Origin: Rubrivirga marina
GTDB taxonomy: Bacteria; Bacteroidota; Rhodothermia; Rhodothermales; Rubricoccaceae
NCBI RefSeq assembly: GCF_002283365.1
Contig: NZ_MQWD01000001.1
Coordinates: forward strand, 2,947,749 to 3,011,748
DNA length: 64,000 nucleotides
Reading direction: 5' to 3'
The translations under genes were made by a program, and so were the position numbers. The notes beneath the pieces are model-generated. The model did not search any database. It was not told where the DNA came from and was given only the letters and a program-made list of their open reading frames with translations. Below are positions 8,438 to 16,677 of the stretch, piece after piece (positions within the stretch are counted from its first letter, which is position 1; the number at the start of each line of letters is the position of its first letter).

Positions 8438-9333
8438 CCCTCGGCCTCGGTCGTCGCTGCCTCGGCGGGCTCGTCGGCCGGTGCTCCCGCCCCGAACACC
8501 CAGTCGAACAGCTGGACGAGGGTCGGGCGCAGCGTGCCGCGCGGGACGATCCGGTCGACGAAGCCTTGCTCCTGGAGGAACTCCGCCGTCTGGAAGCCCG
8601 GCGGGAGGTCGCGGCCGATCGTCTCGCGGATGACGCGCGGGCCGGCGAACCCGATGAGCGCGCCCGGCTCAGCGATGTTGAGGTCGCCGAGCATGGCGAA
8701 TGAGGCCGTCACGCCGCCCGTCGTCGGGTGCGTGAGGACCGAGACGTAGGGGAGCCCCTTCTCAGCAAGCACGGCGAGGTTCGCGCTCGTCTTGGCCATC
8801 TGCATGAGCGAGAGCGCGCCCTCCATCATTCGCGCCCCGCCCGACTGGCTGATGACGACGCACGCCCGCTCCTCCTCGACCGCGCGGCGCACCGCTCGCG
8901 TGACCGTCTCGCCGACGACCGACCCCATCGACCCGCCGATGTAGGTGAAGTCCATCGCCGCGACCGACGCCGGGTGCCCGCCGATGACGCCCGTGCCCGA
9001 GACGGCCGCGTCGTTGAGCCCCGTCTTCCGGTCGGCCGCCACGATCCGCTCGGCGTACGGCTTCCGGTCGACGAACTCGAGCGGGTCGACGGAGTGGAGG
9101 TCGGCGTCGTGGCGGTCGAAGGCGCCCTCGTCGAAGAGGAGCCGGAGGTAACCGAGCCCCGACATCGGGTAGTGGTGGCCGCACGAGGGGCACACGAGGA
9201 GGTGCTCCTCGAGCTCCCGCTGGCTCGTGATCGTGTCGCAGGACGGGCACTTGAGCCAGTAGCCCTCCGGGGTCTCGTTGCGGTCCCGGCGGTCGGTTTT
9301 GATGCCGGCCGAGTTGCGCTTAAACCAAGCCAT
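8434..9333 (-). CDS. accD: Acetyl-CoA carboxylase carboxyltransferase subunit beta
   Basis: A 299-residue AccD, which with AccA moves the carboxyl group from carboxybiotin to acetyl-CoA to give malonyl-CoA for fatty acid synthesis. The N-terminal zinc ribbon has Cys29, Cys32, Cys48 and Cys51. The crotonase-like carboxyltransferase core includes SVVGETVTRAV, the SQSGGARMMEGALSLMQMAK oxyanion/CoA region and GFAGPRVIRETIG. Length is typical. The adjacent TsaB gene upstream on the same strand ends 18 bp before this start. Confidence 0.96.
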   Translation of the reverse strand: MAWFKRNSAGIKTDRRDRNETPEGYWLKCPSCDTITSQRELEEHLLVCPSCGHHYPMSGLGYLRLLFDEGAFDRHDADLHSVDPLEFVDRKPYAERIVAADRKTGLNDAAVSGTGVIGGHPASVAAMDFTYIGGSMGSVVGETVTRAVRRAVEEERACVVISQSGGARMMEGALSLMQMAKTSANLAVLAEKGLPYVSVLTHPTTGGVTASFAMLGDLNIAEPGALIGFAGPRVIRETIGRDLPPGFQTAEFLQEQGFVDRIVPRGTLRPTLVQLFDWVFGAGAPADEPAEAATTEAEG

Positions 9334-9351
9334 GGAATTGCCGGAGGGTCG

Positions 9352-10017
9352 TCATAGGGTCGAAGGTCTCAAGATACCGCCCGGCTGTGACGTCGCCACG
9401 GGCTTGAGGTAGAGCGGTTCGAGGGCCGCGACGTCGTCGGGACCCTCGGCCTCGGCGATGCCCTGGCCGAGGCGGGCGACGACGGCACCGGAAGACGCGA
9501 GCTCGACGCGAGGCAGGTCGGGACGGAGGTCGGCCAGCCGGTCGGCGCCCGGCCCGCCGAGGGCGAGGGTGGAGGCGGGCAGCCAGTCGGCGACGGCGTC
9601 GAGGGAGAGCGCGGCGGGGGCGGCGACCTCGACGTCGCCGTCGTAGACCGCGACGTAGACCTCGCCGCGTCGAGATGGGAGGATGGCGCAGATCGGTCCT
9701 CCCACCGTGCTGCTGGTGGTGAGCGCGCGGAGCGTCGGCACGCCGACGAGGGCGGCGCCGGTGGCGAGGGCGAGGCCCTTGGCCGTGCTCGTCCCGATGC
9801 GGAGCCCCGTGTACGAGCCCGGCCCAGCGGCGACGGCGACGAGCCCGAGGTCGGCCGGGTCCCGCTCGACGTGCGCGAAGGCCTCCCGAAGGAGGGGGGC
9901 GAGGCGCCGGCCGTGCGACCGGGGCACCGAGAGGGCGGCCTCGAACAGCACGCGCTCTCCGTCGAGGAGGGCGACGGCGCAGACGTCGGTGGCGGTGTCG
10001 ATGCCAAGGGTGAGCAC
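9352..10017 (-). CDS. tsaB: tRNA t6A biosynthesis protein TsaB
   Basis: A 221-residue actin-like (ASKHA) protein that scaffolds TsaD for threonylcarbamoylation of A37 in ANN-decoding tRNAs. Diagnostic features are the N-terminal LGIDTATDVCAVAL, the SHGRRLAPLLREAF segment and GPGSYTGLRIGTSTAKGLA. The gene lies divergent to the EF-G-like gene with 172 bp between starts, and it is followed closely by accD on the same strand. Confidence 0.93.
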   Translation of the reverse strand: MLTLGIDTATDVCAVALLDGERVLFEAALSVPRSHGRRLAPLLREAFAHVERDPADLGLVAVAAGPGSYTGLRIGTSTAKGLALATGAALVGVPTLRALTTSSTVGGPICAILPSRRGEVYVAVYDGDVEVAAPAALSLDAVADWLPASTLALGGPGADRLADLRPDLPRVELASSGAVVARLGQGIAEAEGPDDVAALEPLYLKPVATSQPGGILRPSTL

Positions 10018-10110
10018 AGGGGTGGGAGAGTGCGGCAGTGAGACGGGTCTAGAGGGGATGAGGGGACCCGTGGGACCTGCACAACCCGCAGAACCCCGAA
10101 CCCTTCCTCC

Positions 10111-10141
10111 TTGACATTTCCTTCACGCCCGGGGATCTTTG
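10111..10141 (+). promoter_or_regulatory. Bacteroidota-type promoter for the EF-G-like gene
   Basis: TTG at 10111-10113 is followed after 20 bases by GATCTTTG at 10134-10141. This agrees with the -33 TTG/-7 TAnnTTTG pattern known for the primary sigma factor of Bacteroidota, with one mismatch in the -7 box. It lies about 50 bp before the ATG at 10190, in the divergent tsaB/EF-G spacer. Confidence 0.55.
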
Positions 10142-10189
10142 CATCCCCCTCCTTTCGAAGCGCTTCCGGCTTCGTCCATCCCACCTGCC

Positions 10190-12307
10190 ATGACCGTCTA
10201 CGACGCCGACCACATCCGCAACGTCGCCCTCGTGGGCCACCAGGGGAGCGGAAAGACGACGCTGGCCGAGGCCATGCTCTTCAGCGCCGGCGCGATCCCG
10301 CGCATGGGGACCGTCGAGGAGGGCTCGACGGCGAGCGACTTCCACGACAGTGAGCGCGAGCGGACGATGTCGGTCTTCACGTCGCTGCTCCACGCCGAGT
10401 GGGAGGGCCACAAGATCAACGTGCTCGACACGCCCGGCTACCTCGACTTCTCGGCCGAGACCATCACGGCCCTCAAAGTCGCCGACACGGCCGTGTTCGT
10501 CATCGACGCGGCCGAAGGCGTCCAGGTGGGGACCGAGCTGGCGTGGACCTACGCCCGCAACACCGAGACGCCAGCGCTCTTCGTCCTCAACAAGCTCGAC
10601 ACCGCCGCCGCCGACTTCGCGACGACGCTGGACAAGGTCCGCGACCGGTTCGGCCGGGCGGCCATCCCGATGCAACTCCCGGGCGGCTCGGGGACGCGGA
10701 CGATCATCGACGTCCTGCTCATGAAGCAGATTCGGTTCGACGACAAAGGGCAGGCCCACTTCGAGCCGATCGCCGACGACTTCAAGGAACGCGCCGACGC
10801 CCTCCACAACGAGCTCGTCGAGTCGATCGCCGAGAACGACGAGGGGCTCATGGACCTCTACTTCGAGAAGGGCGAGCTGACGGAGGACGAGATGCGGAAG
10901 GGCCTCCACCAAGCCATGCTCAATCGCGAGCTGTTCCCCGTCTTCCTGACGGTCGCGAATGAGAACGTTGGCGTGTCACGGTTGATGAGCTTCATCGACA
11001 ACGTGTGCCCGAGCCCGGCCGAGATGCCGCCGCCGCACATGGACGCTGGCTCGGTCTCGGTCGACGCACAGGCCGCGCCGGTGGCGTTCGTGTTCCGGAC
11101 GATGGCCGAGGAGCACGTCGGCGAGTACTCGTACCTCAAGGTCTACGACGGGATGCTGACGCAGGGCCAGGACCTCGAGAACGCGAGCGACTCGTCGATG
11201 GAGCGACTGGGTGCGCTCTACGCCGTGAACGGCAAGGACCGCGACCCCGTGCCGCAGCTCGTGGCCGGCGACGTCGGCGTGACGGTCAAGCTCAAGCACA
11301 CGAGCACCGGCGACACGCTCCGCCAGCGCGGCTCCAGCGCCGTCGTGACGCCGGTCGAGTACCCCGAGCCCCGCATGCGGCTGGCCATCCACGCCGTACA
11401 CCAGGGCGAGGAGGACAAGATGGCGCAGGGGCTCGCCCAGATCGTCAAGGAGGACCCGTCACTGGTGGTCGAGCACGACGCCCACCTCGGCCAGGTCACC
11501 GTCGCAGGACAGGGCGAGATGCACCTCGACATCGCGAAGTACCGCCTCGCCCACCGCGCCGGCGTCGAGGTCGCGTTCGAGCGGCCGAAGGTGAGCTACC
11601 GCGAGACCGTCCGCGGCCGCGCCGAGGCGCGGTACCGCCACAAGAAGCAGACGGGCGGCGCCGGCCAGTTCGCCGACATCTCCCTGCTCGTCGAACCGCT
11701 CGACGGGGAGTTTCAGCCGGAGGGCCAGATGAAGGTCCGCGGCGAGCACACGGCCGAGACCGACTGGGGCTCGAAGGTCCACTTCGTCGACGCCATCGTG
11801 GGCGGCGTCATCGACATGCAGCGGTTCTTCGGGGCCATCCAGAAGGGCGTGGCCGACATGCTGCGCCAGGGGCCGGTCGCCGGCTACCCCGTTGGGGACG
11901 TCCGCGTGGTCGTGTTCGACGGCGGCATGCACTCGGTCGACTCGAACGAGAACGCGTTCAAGACGGCGGCGAAGATGGCGTTCCGCGACGGCTTCCGCGA
12001 CGCGCGGCCGGCGATCCTGGAGCCGATCGTCGAGCTCGAGGTCCTCGTGCCCGAGGCCTACATGGGCGACGTCCTCGGCGACCTCAACACGCGCCGCGCG
12101 CGGATCCAGGGGATGGTAGCGGAGGGCCCGTTCCAGAAGATCGTGGCGCAGGTCCCGGAGGCCGAGCTGTACCGGTACTCGACGTCGCTCCGCTCGATGA
12201 CGCAGGGCCGCGGCCTCCACCGCGCCAGGTTCAGCCACTACGACCCGGTCCCCCGCGACGTACAGGACCAGCTCGTCTCAGGCCGGATGGCGGACGCCGC
12301 GGCCTGA
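10190..12307 (+). CDS. Elongation factor G-like GTPase (EF-G paralogue)
   Basis: A 705-residue translational GTPase with EF-G domain order. G1 is GHQGSGKTT, G3 is DTPGY and G4 is NKLD. The switch I segment reads SERERTMSVFTS instead of the usual ERERGITI, and the gene is not in an rpsL-rpsG-tuf setting. It is therefore more likely an EF-G-2-type paralogue than the main elongation factor, and could act in ribosome recycling or stress translation. ATG 10190 was preferred over an earlier in-frame codon at 10139 because it directly precedes the conserved N-terminus and sits downstream of the predicted promoter. Confidence 0.85.
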   Translation: MTVYDADHIRNVALVGHQGSGKTTLAEAMLFSAGAIPRMGTVEEGSTASDFHDSERERTMSVFTSLLHAEWEGHKINVLDTPGYLDFSAETITALKVADTAVFVIDAAEGVQVGTELAWTYARNTETPALFVLNKLDTAAADFATTLDKVRDRFGRAAIPMQLPGGSGTRTIIDVLLMKQIRFDDKGQAHFEPIADDFKERADALHNELVESIAENDEGLMDLYFEKGELTEDEMRKGLHQAMLNRELFPVFLTVANENVGVSRLMSFIDNVCPSPAEMPPPHMDAGSVSVDAQAAPVAFVFRTMAEEHVGEYSYLKVYDGMLTQGQDLENASDSSMERLGALYAVNGKDRDPVPQLVAGDVGVTVKLKHTSTGDTLRQRGSSAVVTPVEYPEPRMRLAIHAVHQGEEDKMAQGLAQIVKEDPSLVVEHDAHLGQVTVAGQGEMHLDIAKYRLAHRAGVEVAFERPKVSYRETVRGRAEARYRHKKQTGGAGQFADISLLVEPLDGEFQPEGQMKVRGEHTAETDWGSKVHFVDAIVGGVIDMQRFFGAIQKGVADMLRQGPVAGYPVGDVRVVVFDGGMHSVDSNENAFKTAAKMAFRDGFRDARPAILEPIVELEVLVPEAYMGDVLGDLNTRRARIQGMVAEGPFQKIVAQVPEAELYRYSTSLRSMTQGRGLHRARFSHYDPVPRDVQDQLVSGRMADAAA

Positions 12308-12523
12308 CGCCGGCCCTCCCTCGGCTGCGCGGCCGGCCTGACGCGCCGAGTCGGCCGGCCTCGGCGTCGAGGCGGGGGTGGCGGAGGCGTGATCGAGTCC
12401 GGCGTGGGGAGGCGTCGGCGGTAGAGAGCGGTCCCTGACCGACCGGTGTCAGCCGGGCGCCGGATGTTGCGGGCACGGACGGCGGGCGGCCGTCGTTACT
12501 TTCGGACAGCAGCCGGACCGATC

Positions 12524-12781
12524 ATGTTAGGACTCCGAAGTGGCAAGCTCTCCCGTCCCCGCGGCTTCAGCTACGAGCCGCGGTTCTACGACCCTGATGC
12601 CGACGCCCGCCGGAAGCGGCAGCTCCAGTTCGTCCGTCCCAGCGAGCGCCGCCAGCGCAAGACGAAGCAGCCCCAGTTCGTGGCCGTTGGCCTCGGGCTG
12701 GCGCTCGCGTTCTACCTCTACCTCCACATCGGAGACATCGTCGAGCGCGTGACCGCGTTCGGCGGGTGGTTCTTCGGATAG
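12524..12781 (+). CDS. Small single-helix membrane protein next to mutL
   Basis: An 85-residue protein with a basic soluble N-terminal half containing FSYEPRFYDPD, then many Arg/Lys/Gln, and one C-terminal transmembrane helix (about 53-70, FVAVGLGLALAFYLYL). Small proteins with a similar FSYxPRYYDP start are common in Bacteroidota genomes and have no known function. It lies eight bases before mutL on the same strand, and a TACTTTCG -7-like element sits about 25 bp before the start. ATG 12524 was chosen over an upstream in-frame GTG because the conserved block begins soon after it. Confidence 0.68.
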   Translation: MLGLRSGKLSRPRGFSYEPRFYDPDADARRKRQLQFVRPSERRQRKTKQPQFVAVGLGLALAFYLYLHIGDIVERVTAFGGWFFG

Positions 12782-12788
12782 GCCCCCG

Positions 12789-14759
12789 ATGCTCACGCCC
12801 GACGCCGCCACCGACGGGCTGATCCAGGCCCTGCCCGACACGCTCGCGAGCAAGATCGCGGCGGGCGAGGTCGTGCAGCGGCCGGCGAACGCGCTCAAGG
12901 AACTGATCGAGAACGCCCTCGACGCGGGGGCCGGCTCGGTCGACGTCGTCCTCAAGCGGGCCGGGAGCGAGCTGATCCAGGTGACCGACGACGGCTGCGG
13001 CATGGGCCCGGCCGACGCCGTCGCCAGCTTCGGTCGCCACGCGACCAGCAAGCTCCGCCGGTTCGAGGACCTCGAGCGGCTTCGCACGCTCGGGTTCCGA
13101 GGCGAGGCCCTTGCGTCGATCGCGTCCGTGGCGCAGGTCGAGCTCAAGACCCGGCGACGCGGCGACGAGGCCGCCGTCTGCGTCCGCGTCGACGGCGGGG
13201 ACCTCGAGGACGTGACCCCGTGCGCGGCCCCGGTCGGGACGTGCGTCGCCGTCAAGAACTTGTTCTTCAACGTGCCGGCGCGGCGGGCCTTCCTGAAGAG
13301 CCCGGCGACGGAGTTCAAGCACCTCGTCGAGGCCTTCCAGGCGCTCGCCCTGTCTCACCCGTCGGTCGCGTTCTCGCTCGTCCACGACGACAACGAGGTG
13401 TGGCGGCTGCCGGCCAGCGACGGACCGGACGCCCTCGCGGACCGGCTCGACGCGCTCGCGGGCGGGGGGCTCGTCGGCAAGCTCGTCGAGGTGGAGGAGA
13501 CCACGAGCTACCTCTCGGTCTCCGGTCTGGTGGCGTCGCCGGACCGCGCGCGGAAGAGCCGCGGCGAGCAGTACGTGTTCATCAACGGCCGCTTCGTCAA
13601 GAGCCGCCAGCTCGACCACGCCGTCGCCGGGGCGTACGGCGCGCTCCTCCCCGAGCGCCAGCATGCCCTCTACGCCCTGTTCCTCGACGTCGACCCGCGG
13701 CACGTCGACGTCAACGTCCACCCGACCAAGACGGAGGTCAAGTTCGACGACGACCGGGGCGTGTACAGCTTCGTCAAGGCCGTCGTGAAGCGGTCGCTGG
13801 CGGAGGGCGGCCTCGGGCTGGCGTTCGATCCGCGGGCTCGTCGCGTCGGGCCAGCCCCGCCCGCCTCGGGCGTGGAGTCGGTCGGGCCGGGTACCGAGGC
13901 GGAAGGGGTGGACCGGCCGTCGTTCGCTCCGCCGCCCGCGCCGTCCAACGGCGACGGCGCCTCGCACTCGCACGTCCCGCCCTCGGCGCCGACGTTCCGG
14001 CTCGAGGCCGGCTCGGGCCCCGACGCGATGCCGCCGCTGCCCGACGCCCCGGTGCGGCCCACCGACCATACGGACGAACCGCGCGTGCCGGCTCCGCCGC
14101 CCGTGGTGCCGGAGGCGCCGGTCGGCCCGATCCCGTCCCGCCTCGGGCCGGCGCCCGAGGGCGTCGACGACCTCGAGCTGGACGACGACCCCGACCGCAC
14201 GTTCTGGCAGCTCCACGGCCGCTATCTCCTGTCGCCCGTCCGCTCCGGCCTCCTGGTCGTCGACCAGCGGGCGGCGCACGAGCGGATCCTCTACGAGCGC
14301 GCCCTCTCGACGATGGCGAGCGGGATGGCCGCCAGCCAGCAGCTCCTGTTCCCCTTCACCGTCGACCTCGGGCCGGCCGACCGCGAGCTGCTGGCCGAGA
14401 TCCTGTCCGACCTCGGCGCGCTGGGGTTCGAGATGGAGTTCAAGGAGGGCAAGCCGATCCTCGTTCGCGGCGTCCCGGCCGACGTCACGCTCGGCGACGA
14501 GCGCGAGGTCCTGGACGACCTCCTCGCCCAGTTCCGCCGCAACCGGCGGAGCCTCCGGCTCTCCGCCCGCGAGAACCTCGCCCGCAGCATGGCCGCCCGG
14601 AGCGCGATCCGCCCCGGCCACGTCCTCGGCCCCACCGAGGCGCGCCTCCTCGTCGACCAACTCTTCGGCTGCGACGACCCGTTCAGCGACCCGGCCGGCC
14701 GCCCGACGATGACGCGGGTGACGATGGAGGAGGTCGAGCGCCGCTTCCGGCCGCGGTGA
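12789..14759 (+). CDS. mutL: DNA mismatch repair protein MutL
   Basis: A 656-residue MutL, the GHKL ATPase that couples MutS mismatch recognition to strand removal. The ATPase motifs are clear: KELIENALDAGA, DDGCGMG, TLGFRGEAL and GRxVKSRQLD-like. A Pro-rich linker (about 345-450) leads to the dimerisation domain. The C-terminal metal site is altered: the DQHA(X)2E(X)4E motif reads DQRAAHERILYE, and the CPHGRP zinc motif is replaced by DPAGRP. Endonuclease activity may therefore be weak or absent. The stop overlaps the tilS start. Confidence 0.95.
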   Translation: MLTPDAATDGLIQALPDTLASKIAAGEVVQRPANALKELIENALDAGAGSVDVVLKRAGSELIQVTDDGCGMGPADAVASFGRHATSKLRRFEDLERLRTLGFRGEALASIASVAQVELKTRRRGDEAAVCVRVDGGDLEDVTPCAAPVGTCVAVKNLFFNVPARRAFLKSPATEFKHLVEAFQALALSHPSVAFSLVHDDNEVWRLPASDGPDALADRLDALAGGGLVGKLVEVEETTSYLSVSGLVASPDRARKSRGEQYVFINGRFVKSRQLDHAVAGAYGALLPERQHALYALFLDVDPRHVDVNVHPTKTEVKFDDDRGVYSFVKAVVKRSLAEGGLGLAFDPRARRVGPAPPASGVESVGPGTEAEGVDRPSFAPPPAPSNGDGASHSHVPPSAPTFRLEAGSGPDAMPPLPDAPVRPTDHTDEPRVPAPPPVVPEAPVGPIPSRLGPAPEGVDDLELDDDPDRTFWQLHGRYLLSPVRSGLLVVDQRAAHERILYERALSTMASGMAASQQLLFPFTVDLGPADRELLAEILSDLGALGFEMEFKEGKPILVRGVPADVTLGDEREVLDDLLAQFRRNRRSLRLSARENLARSMAARSAIRPGHVLGPTEARLLVDQLFGCDDPFSDPAGRPTMTRVTMEEVERRFRPR

Positions 14760-16048
14760 CCTTCGCCACGCGCGTCCGCGACGGGCTCCGCGCGTGCGGC
14801 GTCGGCCCGTCCGACCGCGTGCTCGTCGCCGTCAGTGGGGGGCTCGATTCGGTCACGCTCCTGCGGACGCTCTCCGGCCTCGGCCAGCCCCTCGTGGCCT
14901 GCCACGTCGACCACCAGCTGCGACCAGGGAGCGAAGAGGACGGCGCGTTCGTCGCCACGCTGGCGGCCGACCTTGGTGTGCTGGTAGAGCGCGTCGCGGT
15001 GGAGGTGCCGCCTGGGAACGTGCAGGCGGAGGCCCGCCGAGTGCGCTACGCCGCGCTCGCGGAGGCGGCCCGGCAGCACGCTTGCCCCTTCGTCGCCACG
15101 GGCCACACGGCCGACGATCAAGCCGAGACGGTCCTCGCGGCTCTCGTCCGCGGCGCCGGGTTGCGGGGCCTCGCCGGCGTGCCACCGGCTCGACCGCTGG
15201 GGGAGGGCACGATGCTGGTTCGACCGATGCTCGACCTGCGTCGCGCAGAGGTCGAGGTCGAGGCCCGCGCGCAGGGCTGGACGTGGCGGGACGACCCCTC
15301 GAACGCGAGCAAGGTCTACTCGCGGAACTGGCTCCGGCACAACGTGATGCCGTTGTTGGAATCCATGGGAGGCCAGGAGGTCGCGAGTCGGATTGCCGCG
15401 TCGGCCGACGCGGCGAGGGCCGCGGGGGATCTGGTGCGACTCTGGCTCGAAGGGGCCAGCGACGGCCCCGACCGGCTCCGCCTCGACGCGCTGGCAGACC
15501 TCTCCGAGGCCGCGCGAGCGCTCGTTCTGGCAGAAGCCGTCGCGGCCTGGGCGCCCTCCGTGTCACGCTCCCGACCCCTCCTCGAGCGGCTCGCCCGGCT
15601 GCCCGAGGCGCAGGTGGGGACGAGGGTCGACGCCGCCGGCCTTCGCGTGTGGCGCGAGGCGGACGCCCTCCGCTTCGACCCCGAGCCGGGCATCGGACCC
15701 GGTGGGTCGCTCGTGGTCACCCCGCTGCGCGCGGTGCCCGCCTCGTTCAGCGCCGATCCACTCGAAGAGATCGTCGACGCCGACGCCGTTGCGGGGGCCG
15801 TCGAGACGCGGCGCTGGCGCGACGGGGACCGAATCCGGCCGCTCGGGCTCCACGGGAGTCAGCTCGTCTCGGACCTGCTGCGGGATCGCGGCGTGCCACG
15901 GGCCGACCGCGACCGCGTGCCGGTCGTCCTCGTGGGCGGGGACGTCGCGTGGGTCGTGGGGCACCGGCTGGCGGCATTCGCCGCGGTCCGCCCGGACACC
16001 ACCCGGGCGGTCCGGTGGACATGGCGCGCCGACGGCGAGGGGCGGTAG
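14756..16048 (+). CDS. tilS: tRNA(Ile)-lysidine synthetase
   Basis: A 430-residue TilS, which converts the wobble C34 of tRNA-Ile(CAU) to lysidine so that it reads AUA. The PP-loop SGGLDS is at residues 27-32, followed by CHVDHQLRPGSEEDGAFV and the ATGHTADDQAETVL block. A C-terminal substrate-binding region ends in a VAWVVGHRL segment typical of the family. GTG 14756 overlaps the mutL stop (GTGA), giving coupled translation. Confidence 0.93.
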   Translation: MTFATRVRDGLRACGVGPSDRVLVAVSGGLDSVTLLRTLSGLGQPLVACHVDHQLRPGSEEDGAFVATLAADLGVLVERVAVEVPPGNVQAEARRVRYAALAEAARQHACPFVATGHTADDQAETVLAALVRGAGLRGLAGVPPARPLGEGTMLVRPMLDLRRAEVEVEARAQGWTWRDDPSNASKVYSRNWLRHNVMPLLESMGGQEVASRIAASADAARAAGDLVRLWLEGASDGPDRLRLDALADLSEAARALVLAEAVAAWAPSVSRSRPLLERLARLPEAQVGTRVDAAGLRVWREADALRFDPEPGIGPGGSLVVTPLRAVPASFSADPLEEIVDADAVAGAVETRRWRDGDRIRPLGLHGSQLVSDLLRDRGVPRADRDRVPVVLVGGDVAWVVGHRLAAFAAVRPDTTRAVRWTWRADGEGR

Positions 16049-16073
16049 CTTCCGTCTCGCACCCGGTCTCCTG

Positions 16074-16643
16074 ATGCCCGAACTCGCCGCCGCCCCCGAC
16101 GCCGTCACCTGCCGCGGGGAGCGGTTCAAGCTCTACCTGAGCGAGGAGCAGATCCAGTCGCGGATCCGCGAGCTCGGTGAGCAGATCGCGGCCGACTACG
16201 CCGACGTCGGGATCCCCATCCTCATCGGCGTGCTCAACGGCGCGTTCATGTTCACCGCCGACCTCATGCGCGCCATCCCGGCCGACTCCGAGGTCGACTT
16301 CTACAAGCTCTCGAGCTACGGCGAGCGGAAGGTGTCGAGCGGCCAGGTGACCGAGCTCAAAAACGTCGACGCGAAGCTGGAGGGTCGGCACGTCATCGTG
16401 GTGGAGGACATCGTCGACACCGGGCTGTCGATGAAGTACGTCCTCGACCAGATCGAGGCGCTGAACCCGGCGTCGCTCCGGTCAGCCACGCTCCTTCGCA
16501 AGCCCGAGGCGGCCAAGGTCGAGGTCGACGTGGACTACGTCGGGTTCGACATCGACAACCTGTTCGTCATCGGCTACGGGCTCGACTACGGCCAGCTCGC
16601 CCGCAACCTCCGGGCGATCTACATCCTGGACGAGGAGGCCTGA
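16074..16643 (+). CDS. hpt: Hypoxanthine phosphoribosyltransferase
   Basis: A 189-residue purine-salvage enzyme that makes IMP or GMP from hypoxanthine or guanine and PRPP. The PRPP-binding motif VVEDIVDTGLSM is intact, as are LIGVLNGAFMFTADLMR and the flexible-loop region KLSSYGERKVSSGQV. ATG 16074 was chosen because upstream in-frame sequence overlaps tilS in a non-coding-like frame. A TAGCTTCC -7-like element lies about 20 bp upstream inside the end of tilS. Confidence 0.92.
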   Translation: MPELAAAPDAVTCRGERFKLYLSEEQIQSRIRELGEQIAADYADVGIPILIGVLNGAFMFTADLMRAIPADSEVDFYKLSSYGERKVSSGQVTELKNVDAKLEGRHVIVVEDIVDTGLSMKYVLDQIEALNPASLRSATLLRKPEAAKVEVDVDYVGFDIDNLFVIGYGLDYGQLARNLRAIYILDEEA

Positions 16644-16677
16644 GACGCAGGGGGCGGTCGCTGAGACAGCCCTTCCG

